Source of the DNA: Actinokineospora pegani
Lineage (GTDB): Bacteria; Actinomycetota; Actinomycetes; Mycobacteriales; Pseudonocardiaceae
NCBI RefSeq assembly: GCF_009745975.1
Contig: NZ_WHOL01000061.1
Coordinates: 1-64,000 of the forward strand
Direction: 5' to 3'
DNA: 64,000 nt
Part shown: in pieces, positions 1 to 8,043 of the stretch
Numbering within the stretch: position 1 is the stretch's first letter
Layout of the letters: the number at the start of each line of letters is the position of its first letter
Translations under genes and position numbers: made by a program
Notes under the pieces: generated by a model
The model's input: only the letters and a program-made list of their open reading frames with translations
Told to the model about the DNA's origin: nothing
The model's database searches: none

Positions 1-3000
1 CCGACCCCGAGCCCGGCCCCACCGGCCGCCGCGCCAGGGTCGACGAGTTCGCCGACACCCCCGTCGGCCGCCGCGCCGCGCGCTTCCCCGCCGAGGGCGG
101 CCGCCGCCGCGCGCCCGAGCCGGACGAGTTCGAGGAGCCCACCGGCCGCCGCCACGCCGCCGAGCAGGCCCCCACCGGCCGCCGCGCGCTGCCGGACACC
201 GACACCCCGCCCGCCAACGGCGCGGCGAACGGCCACGCGCACGCCCTGCCCGACCACGGGCACCCGGGCGGGCACGCCCTGCCCGATCGCGGCCACCCGC
301 ACGGGCACGCCATGCCGGAGGCGGCGCACGCGGCCCCCGAGGTGGAGGACCAGGGCGACCGCCGGGCGCTGCCGGAGGAGTTCTCCGGCGACCCGCGGCG
401 CGCGGGTCGGGCCATCGGCGACGCGATGGCGGGTGGGCGACGGGCCCGCCAGGAGATCACCGGGTCCTTCCCGATCAGCCACAGCGAGCAGAGCGGGAAC
501 TTCCCCGCCGACCCCGGTGGCCAGTCCGCGCCCGACCCGGACGCCTTCCCGACCGACCCCGGCCTGGTCGAGACCACCCTGGCAGGCCGGGCCGCCAAGC
601 CGTTCCCGATCGATCGCCCGGCCAAGCGCGCCCAGGACCCCGCACAGCCCACCCGCAGGCCCCTGGCCCCGCGCCGCCAGCAGCCGGGCGGCGACCCGGG
701 CATGCGCACCGGCGCCCACCAGCGCCCCCCGCAGGGCACCGGCGCACACCCCCGGCCGCCGATCCCGCGCCCCAACGGCGCCCCGGCCGACTCCTACCCC
801 CGCCCGGGCCAGCCGGGGATGCCCACGGGCAACCACCCCCGGCCCAACCCGGACTCCTACCCGCGGCCCGGCAACCCCGCGATGCCGACCGGCGATCTGC
901 CGCCGAACGCCACCGGCAGCCACCAGCGCCCCCACCCGCGCCAGGGCGACCCCGGCGACATGCCGCCGAACGCGACCGGCGCGCACCCGCGGCCCAACCC
1001 GGACTCGTACCCGCGGCAGGGCGAACCCGCGATGCCCACCGGCGACCTGCCGCCCAGCGGCGCACACCCCCGCAACCCGGAGTCCTACCCGCGCCCGGGC
1101 GCGTCCGGCATGCCCACGCGCCCCCGGCCCAACGGCGCGCCCCCCGACTCCTACCCCCGCCAGGGCCAGCCGGGGATGCCCACGGGCAACCACCCGCGCC
1201 CCGAGCCCGGAATGCGGACCCCGCCCCCGCGGCCGGACTCCTACCCGCGCCCCGGCGAGCCCGGCATGCCGACTGGCGGCCACCCGCGCCCCAACCCGGA
1301 CTCCTACCCCCGGCCCGGCGAACCCGGCATGCCCACGGGCAGCCACCCGCGCCCCAACCCGGACTCCCACCCCCGGCCCGGCGAACCCGGCATGCCCACC
1401 GGCAACCACCCCCGGCCGCACCGCGGCCCCAACGGCGAGCAGCAGCCGCGCATACCCCGGCAGCAGCCGTCGGCGGAGTCGTCGATGCCGCCGGAGGGCC
1501 CGTTCACGCTGACGCCGCCCCCGGGTGTGCCCGATGACGAGATCATGGGCCTCACCACCGAGATGGAGCCGATCGGCGAGGCCGTGCAGAAGCGGCGGCG
1601 GGTCGACCAGACCCTCGCCCGGTTCTCCGCGGTGCACGACGCGATGGCCGCCGAGGAGCGCGCGCGCAAGGCGAAGAAGCTCAAGCTCAACCCCTTCGCC
1701 ACCGAAGACGAGATGGACGACCACCTGTCGGGGCTCGGGCAGACGCCCGGAGCCGAACCTACGGAGGTGGTTGACTTTGAGGTCGACTCCAAAAGTGACG
1801 AGGAAGCGCAAGCACCAGTCGTCGAGGAAGCGGAACCTGTTCGGGCGCAAGAGGAGCGACCCGACGAGCCGGGACCACGAGACCGACGACGACTGATCGG
1901 CAAGGTCACCGCCGCGTCGGTGGCGGGCCTGGTGTTCCTCACCACCGCGTTCGCGTGGGGTTTCAAGGAGCAGCTCGAGAACCAGATCGGCGACGTGCGC
2001 GCGCTCGACCCGAACTCGAAGTCGATCACCAACGCCGAGGGCCAGCGCGGTGACGAGAACTTCCTGCTCGTCGGGTCGGACAGCCGCGAGGGCGCGGGGG
2101 CCGAGGACGGGGTCGGCGACAGCAGCGAGGTGCCGGGGGCCCGCTCGGACACGCTGATGATCGCGCACGTGCCCGCCGACCGCAGCCGGGTCGTGGTCGT
2201 GTCCTTCCCGCGCGACCTGGAGATCAACCGGCCGCAGTGCGAGCGGTTCGACCCGGTGGGCAACTCCTACACCGGCGAGCAGGTCCCGGCCGAGCGCATG
2301 GTGAAGATCAACACCGCTTACCAGGTCGGTGGGCCGCTGTGCATGACCAAGGTCGTGCAGGAGCTGTCCGGGCTGAACATCACCCGGTTCATCGGGATCA
2401 ACTTCGACGGCTTCAAGGAGATGGTCGACGCCGTCGACGGGGTCAACGTCTGCGTCGAGAAGCCGATGTTCGACACCACCCTCAACACCTGGATCGTCCG
2501 CGAGGCGGGCGCGGAGGTGCTGCTGCGCGGCGACCAGGCGCTCAACTTCGTGCGCGCCCGGCACGTCAGGGGCGACCCGACCTCGGACTACGGCCGCATC
2601 AAGCGCCAGCAGCGGTTCCTGTCGTCGTTGCTGCGCAAGGCCATGTCCAGCCAGGTGCTGCTCGACGCGGGCAAGCTGACCGACTTCACCAGCGCGTTCG
2701 CGGGCGCCACCTTCGGCGACAACATCGGCCTGGAGTCGCTGCTGTCGCTGGGCCAGTCCATGCAGGGCATCGAGGCGGGCCGGGTCACCTTCATCACCGT
2801 GCCGACGGTGGGCGAGTCCAACGACCGGAACAACGAGGAACTGCGCCCCGACGACAACCGGGCGCTGTTCCGGGCGATCATCGACGACGCGCCGCTGCCC
2901 GGCGAGCGGGCCGCCACCGAGGCGAACCCGCAGCAGGCCCCGGTGCAGGCCCACCAGTTGCAGCCGGTCGACCCGACGACGTTGAAGATCCAGGTCCTCA

Positions 3001-3329
3001 ACGGCGGCAACACCACCGACCGTATCGCCCGCAAGACCGCGGACAAGCTCAGCGGTCACGGCTTCTCGATCATGCAGGTCAACTCGGGCCCCGCGGTCGA
3101 CAAGACCACCATCCGCTACGGCAAGGGCTACGAGGCCCAGGCCCAGACGCTGGCGTCATCGGTGCCCTCGGCCACCCTGGAACTCGACCCGGGCGCGGGT
3201 TCGGCGCTCGTGCTCGTGCTCGGACCGGAGTTCGACGGCAAGGTCGGCGCGCCGGGCGAATCCGGCGGCGAGGCGGAGCTGCCCGCGGACCTGTCGACGG
3301 TCAACGCAGGGGACGTGACCTGCGCGTAA
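1..3329 (+). CDS. LytR-CpsA-Psr (LCP) family wall-polymer ligase, 5' end cut by window
   Basis: The reading frame is open from base 3, so the gene starts outside the window and the ATG at 312 is internal; 1108 residues are visible. Residues 1-630 are a cytoplasmic Pro/Gly/Arg-rich low-complexity tail with repeated PTGRR and MPTG motifs. One membrane segment lies near residues 635-656. An LCP domain follows (about 684-884; FLLVGSDSR, SFPRDLEI, RARH and GRIKRQQR blocks), then a LytR_C domain (about 993-1078) starting LKIQVLNGG. LCP proteins transfer undecaprenyl-linked glycopolymers, such as arabinogalactan, to peptidoglycan on the outer face of the membrane. The gene lies next to phoU, as Rv0822c does in M. 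tuberculosis. The long repeated tail is unusual. Confidence 0.93.
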   Translation, partial: DPEPGPTGRRARVDEFADTPVGRRAARFPAEGGRRRAPEPDEFEEPTGRRHAAEQAPTGRRALPDTDTPPANGAANGHAHALPDHGHPGGHALPDRGHPHGHAMPEAAHAAPEVEDQGDRRALPEEFSGDPRRAGRAIGDAMAGGRRARQEITGSFPISHSEQSGNFPADPGGQSAPDPDAFPTDPGLVETTLAGRAAKPFPIDRPAKRAQDPAQPTRRPLAPRRQQPGGDPGMRTGAHQRPPQGTGAHPRPPIPRPNGAPADSYPRPGQPGMPTGNHPRPNPDSYPRPGNPAMPTGDLPPNATGSHQRPHPRQGDPGDMPPNATGAHPRPNPDSYPRQGEPAMPTGDLPPSGAHPRNPESYPRPGASGMPTRPRPNGAPPDSYPRQGQPGMPTGNHPRPEPGMRTPPPRPDSYPRPGEPGMPTGGHPRPNPDSYPRPGEPGMPTGSHPRPNPDSHPRPGEPGMPTGNHPRPHRGPNGEQQPRIPRQQPSAESSMPPEGPFTLTPPPGVPDDEIMGLTTEMEPIGEAVQKRRRVDQTLARFSAVHDAMAAEERARKAKKLKLNPFATEDEMDDHLSGLGQTPGAEPTEVVDFEVDSKSDEEAQAPVVEEAEPVRAQEERPDEPGPRDRRRLIGKVTAASVAGLVFLTTAFAWGFKEQLENQIGDVRALDPNSKSITNAEGQRGDENFLLVGSDSREGAGAEDGVGDSSEVPGARSDTLMIAHVPADRSRVVVVSFPRDLEINRPQCERFDPVGNSYTGEQVPAERMVKINTAYQVGGPLCMTKVVQELSGLNITRFIGINFDGFKEMVDAVDGVNVCVEKPMFDTTLNTWIVREAGAEVLLRGDQALNFVRARHVRGDPTSDYGRIKRQQRFLSSLLRKAMSSQVLLDAGKLTDFTSAFAGATFGDNIGLESLLSLGQSMQGIEAGRVTFITVPTVGESNDRNNEELRPDDNRALFRAIIDDAPLPGERAATEANPQQAPVQAHQLQPVDPTTLKIQVLNGGNTTDRIARKTADKLSGHGFSIMQVNSGPAVDKTTIRYGKGYEAQAQTLASSVPSATLELDPGAGSALVLVLGPEFDGKVGAPGESGGEAELPADLSTVNAGDVTCA
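789..1421 (+). repeat. Eight degenerate ~20-residue Pro-rich repeats inside the LCP gene
   Basis: The translation holds eight copies of a unit like PDSYPRPGEPGMPTGNHPRP. The last three copies are nearly identical, and earlier ones carry short insertions such as DLPPNATG. The units lie on the cytoplasmic side, before the membrane segment. The near-identity of the last copies suggests recent tandem expansion. No known fold is recognised. Confidence 0.85.
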
Positions 3330-3346
3330 GCGCCCGTGTCGCGTCG

Positions 3347-3409
3347 GGTTCATCTTCGGTTCATCCGGCGCTGGGGTGCGCGGGCGGGCGGGGAACTAGG
3401 CTGACCCGC
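3347..3409 (+). promoter_or_regulatory. PHO box and leaderless promoter of phoU
   Basis: Two direct 11-nt units, GGTTCATCTTC and GGTTCATCCGG, occupy 3347-3368 and match the known actinobacterial PhoP-binding PHO box (GGTTCACC-type repeats). After 28 nt a -10-like TAGGCT sits at 3397-3402, seven bases before the phoU ATG at 3410. The transcript would therefore start at or next to the start codon. No Shine-Dalgarno sequence is visible. The spacing matches the pstS promoter. Confidence 0.75.
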
Positions 3410-4072
3410 ATGCGTGAGGCTTACCAGCTCGAACTCGGCAAACTGGCCGACGACCTTGCTGAAATGTGCGCGATGGTCGCAGGCGCGATGGAACTGGCGA
3501 CCAAGTCCCTGCTCGAGGCCGACCTGGCGCTGGCCGAACAGGTCATCAGCGGCGACGAGCGGATCGACGACGCGCGCTCGGCCTGCGAGGAGCACGCCTA
3601 CGCGCTGCTGGCGCTGCAGGCCCCGGTCGCGACCGATCTGCGCACGGTGCTCGCCGCCATCCACGCGGCCGAGAGCCTCGAGCGGATGGGGGACCTGGCG
3701 CTGCACGTGGCCAAGGCCGCCCGCCGCAGGCACCCGTCCGCGGTGCTGCCGGAGCCGGTGCGCGGCTACTTCTCCGAGATGGGCCGGATCGCGGTCACCC
3801 TGGCGGGCAAGGCCGAGGCGGTCATCCGCAGCCAGGACGTCGCCGCGGCGCGCGCGCTGGAGGACGCCGACGACGAGATGGACGACCTGCACCGCCACCT
3901 GTTCTCGGTGATCATGGACAAGGACTGGCCGCACGGCGTCGCGTCCGCTGTGGACGTCACGCTGCTCGGCCGCTTCTACGAGCGCTACGCCGACCACGCG
4001 GTGTCGGTGGCCAAGCGGGTCGTGTTCGTGGTGACCGGCCGGATGCCGGGCATGGGCGAGGAAGACCTCTGA
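3410..4072 (+). CDS. phoU: Phosphate transport regulator PhoU
   Basis: This 220-residue protein has the normal PhoU length, with two three-helix repeats carrying the metal-binding E/D signatures ESLERMGDLALHVAK (from residue 88) and YERYADHAVSVAKR (from residue 190). PhoU restrains the Pho regulon and phosphate uptake by contacting the Pst transporter and the sensor kinase at the inner membrane. It corresponds to mycobacterial PhoY. The ATG at 3410 is chosen because the family N-terminus begins there and a leaderless promoter ends there; the longer upstream frame is a shadow of the LCP gene. pstSCAB lies about 4 kb downstream on the other strand, separated from it by type VII cassette 1. Confidence 0.95.
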   Translation: MREAYQLELGKLADDLAEMCAMVAGAMELATKSLLEADLALAEQVISGDERIDDARSACEEHAYALLALQAPVATDLRTVLAAIHAAESLERMGDLALHVAKAARRRHPSAVLPEPVRGYFSEMGRIAVTLAGKAEAVIRSQDVAAARALEDADDEMDDLHRHLFSVIMDKDWPHGVASAVDVTLLGRFYERYADHAVSVAKRVVFVVTGRMPGMGEEDL

Positions 4073-4093
4073 GGACAGTCCTACTAGGACTTC

Positions 4094-4123
4094 AGCGGCG
4101 TCGGGCCCAGGCCCGGCGCCGCT
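4094..4123. terminator. Hairpin between convergent phoU and espG-like gene
   Basis: Two 14-nt arms (4094-4107 and 4110-4123) pair with one G-T wobble around a 2-nt spacer. The position between two convergent stop codons supports a bidirectional terminator. There is no U tract, which is usual for GC-rich actinobacteria. Confidence 0.65.
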
Positions 4124-4130
4124 TGTCGTC

Positions 4131-4892
4131 TCAGCCCCCGCCCAGCACCGAGTCCAACTGCTGGATGAGCCGGTTGCTGTCGGCGGGGGAGTAGGTCACG
4201 CTCTGCTCGCCCTCGCCACCGGGCCGCGACACCACCAGGTACCGGCCCGCGGTGGTGTCGATCCAGCCCACCGTGCCGCTGTCGAGTTCGCGGCCGTGCC
4301 TGCCCCGCGCGGTGACCATGAAGAAGCCGAACCCGGTGCGCGGCCGCTCGAGCATCGCCATCGCCATCCGGTTCTGCGCGGCCGAGCTGGACCGGGGCGC
4401 CCGCACGGGCTGGGTGAACCCCTCGGCCTGCCCCCGCGCAGGCACCGGGGCGGCCTGGACCACCTGCACCGACTGCCCGGGGCCCGCCTTGAGCGGGGGC
4501 AGCATCGCCACCAGCGACCGCGCCAGCGAGGCCGGGCTGATCACCTCGAACCGGACGCTCTGCCCCTCCTGCACCGCCAGCACCGCCGACGACCCCGCGG
4601 CCGCTGCCCGCACCCGCAGCGTCTTCGAGTCCATCGTGCCGGTCATCGCCACCGCGACGTCGTTGTCACTGGTGACCCGCAGCGCCATCTCCAGGTCGGC
4701 GTCGAGGCTCGTGCCGTGGATCAGGCCCCGGTTCGCCAGGTCGGTGAACACCAGCCGGGCGAGCCGGATCCGGTCCTCCTCGAACTCCCCGAAACTGGGG
4801 ACCTCCAGGGGGTACTGCCTGCAGTTGACGCCCAACAACTGCGACAGCACGTCCACCGCGGCAAGCGACAACGAGAACGAACGAGGCGGCAT
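4131..4892 (-). CDS. EspG-family ESX (type VII) secretion chaperone, cassette 1
   Basis: The 253-residue protein reads as an EspG-family member: FSLSLAAVDVLSQLLG at the N-terminus, a central GPGQSVQV segment, a TVGWIDTTAGRYLVV strand motif and a C-terminal YSPADSNRLIQQLDSVL helix. EspG proteins are cytoplasmic chaperones that bind cognate PE/PPE pairs and keep them soluble for ESX export. The gene follows a PPE-like gene (5016-6683) but is separated from it by a hairpin and has its own leaderless promoter. The partner is probably the upstream PPE/PE-like pair, by analogy only. Two paralogues lie at 32372 and 61451. Confidence 0.85.
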   Translation of the reverse strand: MPPRSFSLSLAAVDVLSQLLGVNCRQYPLEVPSFGEFEEDRIRLARLVFTDLANRGLIHGTSLDADLEMALRVTSDNDVAVAMTGTMDSKTLRVRAAAAGSSAVLAVQEGQSVRFEVISPASLARSLVAMLPPLKAGPGQSVQVVQAAPVPARGQAEGFTQPVRAPRSSSAAQNRMAMAMLERPRTGFGFFMVTARGRHGRELDSGTVGWIDTTAGRYLVVSRPGGEGEQSVTYSPADSNRLIQQLDSVLGGG

Positions 4893-4898
4893 GCGGAC

Positions 4899-4904
4899 AA
4901 TCTA
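4899..4904 (-). promoter_or_regulatory. -10 element of leaderless espG-like transcript
   Basis: On the minus strand TAGATT is followed by six bases and then the ATG at 4892, with no ribosome-binding site. This fits a leaderless promoter that lets the chaperone be expressed separately from its upstream partners. Confidence 0.5.
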
Positions 4905-4958
4905 GCCCGCCGCGGCCCCCGGTGATGGCCAACCGCGCGCATCTCCACCCCCGGCAGC

Positions 4959-4995
4959 GCGACGCCCGCCCCGGTGTGCGCGGGGCGGGCGTCGC
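4959..4995 (-). terminator. Hairpin between PPE-like gene and espG-like gene
   Basis: Perfect 14-bp inverted arms (4959-4972 and 4982-4995) enclose a 9-nt loop, 21 bases after the stop of the PPE-like gene. The hairpin probably ends or attenuates the PE/PPE transcript before the chaperone gene. Confidence 0.65.
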
Positions 4996-5015
4996 AGCCG
5001 GTCCGAAAGCCGGGG

Positions 5016-6683
5016 TCAGCCGCCGATGACCGGCGGCGCCGTGATCTCGTCGGTGCCGAAGACCTGGTCCGGGTCTGCCTCGACCAGGTACGACGGACGG
5101 TCGTGCTCCTCGTCCCCGCCGCCCTGACCGCGGGCGCCACCCATGCCGCCCATCCCCCCCATGCCACCGCGCCCGGCCCCAGCCCCGGCCGCACCAGCAC
5201 CACCGCGGTTGCCCGCCAAAGCCTGCTCGGCAGCCAGCGCACCCGCGCCGACCCCGGCGCCGCCCTTGGCCCCGAACCCGCCTGCCCCAGCGCCCGCTCC
5301 AGGACCGCCCGCACCGCCCGCGCCACCACCGACGCCACCCGCGCCGCCACCGCCGCCGAAGGAGCCACCGGCCCCACCACCGCGACCGCCGCGCAGCGCG
5401 TCGTCGCCGAGACCGCCCATGGGGCCGCCCGCGAAGGGGGTCATGCCGCCGAAGCCGTTGTGCTGGCCGGGGTTGTTGGGGTTGTTGGGGCCGTAACCGG
5501 GGAACTGGCCCTGCCCCGGCCCGGACGGGTAGGTGGGGTTGTAGTTCCCGGGGGTGGTGGTGCCACCGCCGTTGTTCCCGCCACCGCCGATGTCCGGGAT
5601 GTTCGGCTTGCCGCCGCCGTTGCCCCCACCGCCGTTGTTCCCGCCGCTGCCGATGTCGCCACCGCCACCGCCGCCGGGAGGCGTGACGCCGCCGTACTGG
5701 GTGCCCCCGCCGCCCCCACCACCGGTGTACCCACCGCCGTTACGACCCCCACCGGGGCCGTTGACGTCGACCGGCCCACCACCGGGCTGCTTGATGCCCT
5801 TCTCATCACCACCGGGCGGCTTCACCTCACCACCGTCACCCGACATCTGCGGCGGCTGCGCGAACGCGGGCATGGTCGCGGAACTGCTGAGCGCCCCGTC
5901 GTAGGACCCCACGACCCGAGCCGCCTCCTGGTGGGCGGCCTGGCTCCGGTGGTAGTCGGCCATGTACTGCGTCGCCTTGTTGACGTACTCGAACGGATCG
6001 GTGGTCGTCTGCAGGTCCCGGTTGGCCGCGTTCATGTCGAAGGGCACCGGTTCCGGCATCGAGTGCTTCGCCGTCGCCAAGGCGATGGACTGGTTGCTCG
6101 TCTGCGTCCCCGCCAACTGAGCACTCACCCCGGCCTTGCCGACCCAGGTCCCCACATCGGCCATGAACCGCCGCGCGGAGTCCCCGGCCTGCCCCTGCCA
6201 GTCCGCCTGGCTGTTGTTGATCGCCGAGGCGACCGAGTCCTGGAACCCGACGAGCTCGTTGCCCGCGACCGTGTACGCCTGCCCGATCTGGTCGACCTGG
6301 GCCGGGTCCACGTCCTGGGTGACCATCGACTGCAAGTTGTCGTGGTGGAAGTGCTCGTAGTTCGAAGAGGCCAACACCGGGGCCGAACGCGTTTCCACCC
6401 CCGCCGCCAACTGCTGGGCTTGGGTGGACATGTCCTGGTTGTACTGCTCGCGGATGTCGCTGTTGCGGTTGAACGTCCTGACCAGCCAATCGATGAAGTC
6501 GGCGTCCTCGCGGCGCTCATCGACCTGCTGTTCAGCCTGCTCCTGCACCTCGGCGGAGGTGTCCGAGGTGCCCGCTCGCTCGATGTAGTAGGGATCATCG
6601 GGCGTGGCGGTCTGGTCGTCCGGATCGCCCTCTGGAGGCGCCGGTGGGTGGTAGGCGGTGGGCACTCGACCGTTGCCAGTCAT
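5016..6683 (-). CDS. PPE-like, glycine-rich type VII secretion substrate, cassette 1
   Basis: The 555-residue protein has an alpha-helical N-terminal half with a W-x-G turn (W162-Q-G164, in NNSQADWQGQAGDSA). A long Gly/Pro/Asn-rich region follows (about 295-505), then a tail ending YLVEADPDQVFGTDEITAPP. The helix-turn-helix layout and neighbours suggest a PPE/WXG-type substrate of an ESX system that pairs with the small protein at 7292. The ATG at 6683 is chosen because GAGGAGG lies just upstream; the longer frame has no ribosome-binding site. The tail resembles those of the proteins at 33181 and 62232. The function outside the cell is unknown. Confidence 0.75.
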   Translation of the reverse strand: MTGNGRVPTAYHPPAPPEGDPDDQTATPDDPYYIERAGTSDTSAEVQEQAEQQVDERREDADFIDWLVRTFNRNSDIREQYNQDMSTQAQQLAAGVETRSAPVLASSNYEHFHHDNLQSMVTQDVDPAQVDQIGQAYTVAGNELVGFQDSVASAINNSQADWQGQAGDSARRFMADVGTWVGKAGVSAQLAGTQTSNQSIALATAKHSMPEPVPFDMNAANRDLQTTTDPFEYVNKATQYMADYHRSQAAHQEAARVVGSYDGALSSSATMPAFAQPPQMSGDGGEVKPPGGDEKGIKQPGGGPVDVNGPGGGRNGGGYTGGGGGGGTQYGGVTPPGGGGGGDIGSGGNNGGGGNGGGKPNIPDIGGGGNNGGGTTTPGNYNPTYPSGPGQGQFPGYGPNNPNNPGQHNGFGGMTPFAGGPMGGLGDDALRGGRGGGAGGSFGGGGGAGGVGGGAGGAGGPGAGAGAGGFGAKGGAGVGAGALAAEQALAGNRGGAGAAGAGAGRGGMGGMGGMGGARGQGGGDEEHDRPSYLVEADPDQVFGTDEITAPPVIGG

Positions 6684-6696
6684 GACAGCCTCCTCA

Positions 6697-7275
6697 TCAG
6701 GGGAGTTTCGGCTCGACCAGCGCGGCGGCGGTCGCCGCCGGCGCGCACAGGGCAGCGCCATCCGCACCGGTCAGAACGACATCGACCCGGGACTTCGCAC
6801 CCACACCCAGCGAGATCGAGCAGGCGCTCCCACCGGTTCGCAGCGCCTGCACGGCTTCGTGCGAGCCGACCTTCGTCGTCTGCTTCCCCGTGCCCTGGAC
6901 ATCAGCGAGCCCGAGGTCTTCCCAGATCTGCACCGAGAGCGTGTAGCTGGCGGACGCGGTCTCCTCGCGAACGCGCCAGTCGCAGTACCGGCTGCCCGCC
7001 AGCTCCTTCTCCGTGCCCGAACCGGAGACGCCCACCTCCGCCTGGTCGGCATCGGTGAGCAGGTCACACGGCTGCAAGGACGCGAGTGAGCCATCCCCGG
7101 AACCCGACGAGGTCTGGCCGGTGGACGGCTCGCTCGAGCTGTCCGGCTCGTCGACCGACGTGCTCGTGGCGCCGCCGGGGCTGGGCACCGGGCTGCCGTC
7201 GGTGTCGTTCGAGCAGGCGCCTGCGCCCAGCAGGAGACTGCCGACGATCGAGGAGAGCAGAACCGCGCGCTTCAA
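6697..7275 (-). CDS. DUF3558-type lipoprotein, cassette 1
   Basis: The 192-residue protein starts with a lipoprotein signal peptide and lipobox ending LLGAGAC (Cys21). A Ser/Pro/Thr-rich linker leads to a domain starting LASLQPCDLLT, with a later RYCDWR motif and SACSISLGV. This is the pattern of DUF3558 lipoproteins, which accompany type VII secretion genes in Pseudonocardiales. The gene lies between the PE-like gene (16 bases upstream) and the PPE-like gene (13 bases downstream), so the three are probably one operon. The family's molecular role is not known. Confidence 0.8.
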   Translation of the reverse strand: MKRAVLLSSIVGSLLLGAGACSNDTDGSPVPSPGGATSTSVDEPDSSSEPSTGQTSSGSGDGSLASLQPCDLLTDADQAEVGVSGSGTEKELAGSRYCDWRVREETASASYTLSVQIWEDLGLADVQGTGKQTTKVGSHEAVQALRTGGSACSISLGVGAKSRVDVVLTGADGAALCAPAATAAALVEPKLP

Positions 7276-7291
7276 GGTGCTCAGGCTTTCA

Positions 7292-7675
7292 TCAGGCGAG
7301 GGTGCTCGCGTTTGACTGGTCGACGTCCCGGTAGTTCGCCATGGCCGTGCGGATGCCCTCCTCGGCCTTGGCCAGCGACTGGCGCAGGGCCTGCAACTGG
7401 GTCAGGAAGCCTTGGTGATCGGTCGCGACGGCCTGGTCGTAGGGCGCCATGACGAGGGCGGCGTTGGAGCTGCCCAACCGGGGCCGCTGCTCGATGACAC
7501 CGAGGGCCGTGACGTTGCTGTCGATCCACTCGACCAGCTCGGCGATCGCCGCCAGCAGCGCGTCCCCACCTGACTGGTTGACCGCGAACTGCCCCGCGGC
7601 GGCGGAGCCCGCGAAGTCGTCCATGGCCTTGCCGATCTTGCCAAGGGGAGCACCAAGGCCTTCGTCGATGTACAT
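7292..7675 (-). CDS. Small PE/WXG-like type VII secretion protein, cassette 1
   Basis: The 127-residue all-helical protein starts MYIDEGLGAPLGKIGKAMDD and contains FAVNQSGGDALLAAIAELVEWID, then a second long helix (about 75-120) rich in Ala, Gln and Glu. Two helices with a central break and the gene position suggest the small partner of the PPE-like protein. No exact WXG triad is present, so the assignment rests on size, helix pattern and context. AGAGGGG lies seven bases before the ATG. It heads the cassette. Confidence 0.6.
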   Translation of the reverse strand: MYIDEGLGAPLGKIGKAMDDFAGSAAAGQFAVNQSGGDALLAAIAELVEWIDSNVTALGVIEQRPRLGSSNAALVMAPYDQAVATDHQGFLTQLQALRQSLAKAEEGIRTAMANYRDVDQSNASTLA

Positions 7676-7740
7676 CGGGCCCCTCTCAGCGGCTCGGCGG
7701 ACTCAGTGTGACGGTACCAATCGACGCGGGTCGGCGTCTC

Positions 7741-7953
7741 GTGTATGACGGCACCGGCCACCGCCGGGTTCCCGCCAGGCGCGCATCAGAACGGTAACTG
7801 AGAGTGATTGATGGACAACCGCCGGGCACGTCAGCCATCAGGTCACACGGGTTGACCGACGCCAGGGGACTGTCCCCGCTGGTGGACGGCGGGGCGCCTT
7901 CGGGGGTCTGGGACGGCTCCCGATCGCTGGGTGCCTTGAGCGTGGCGGGCCGC
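7741..7953 (-). pseudogene. Remnant of a second DUF3558 lipoprotein gene
   Basis: One minus-strand frame reads a Ser/Pro linker and then SPLASVNPCDLM, closely matching SLASLQPCDLL of the intact lipoprotein at 6697. After about 25 residues the similarity is lost. There is no signal peptide, lipobox or start codon with a ribosome-binding site. The fragment lies just upstream of cassette 1 and downstream of pstB, and is best read as a decayed duplicate. Confidence 0.5.
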
Positions 7954-7990
7954 GATCCGATCGGGTTCCGCCCATGAGGGCTCACCCAAG

Positions 7991-8030
7991 CGGACGGGCC
8001 CCCCGACCGCGAGGTCGAGGGGCCCGTCCG
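7991..8030 (-). terminator. Terminator after pstSCAB
   Basis: Arms of 18 nt (7991-8008 and 8013-8030) pair with a single mismatch around a 4-nt loop, starting 13 bases after the pstB stop. This is a strong intrinsic-type hairpin without a U tract. Confidence 0.75.
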
Positions 8031-8043
8031 CCAGCGAGGTCGA

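Noticed and set aside
789-1421. Regular repeats considered as a CRISPR array
   Set aside because: The repeats are in frame, degenerate and without spacers; they encode a Pro-rich tail.
433-1512. Long frames overlapping the Pro-rich part of the LCP gene
   Set aside because: They are Arg/Pro-rich shadows created by the GC-rich repeats; only the LCP frame has recognisable domains.
5016-5090. Classic YxxxD/E type VII export signal in the PPE-like tails
   Set aside because: In all three tails the residue four after Tyr is Ala or Ser, not Asp or Glu.
4974-7058. 694-codon plus-strand frame opposite the PPE-like and DUF3558 genes
   Set aside because: It is the antisense shadow of Gly-rich and helical coding sequence and has no domain pattern.
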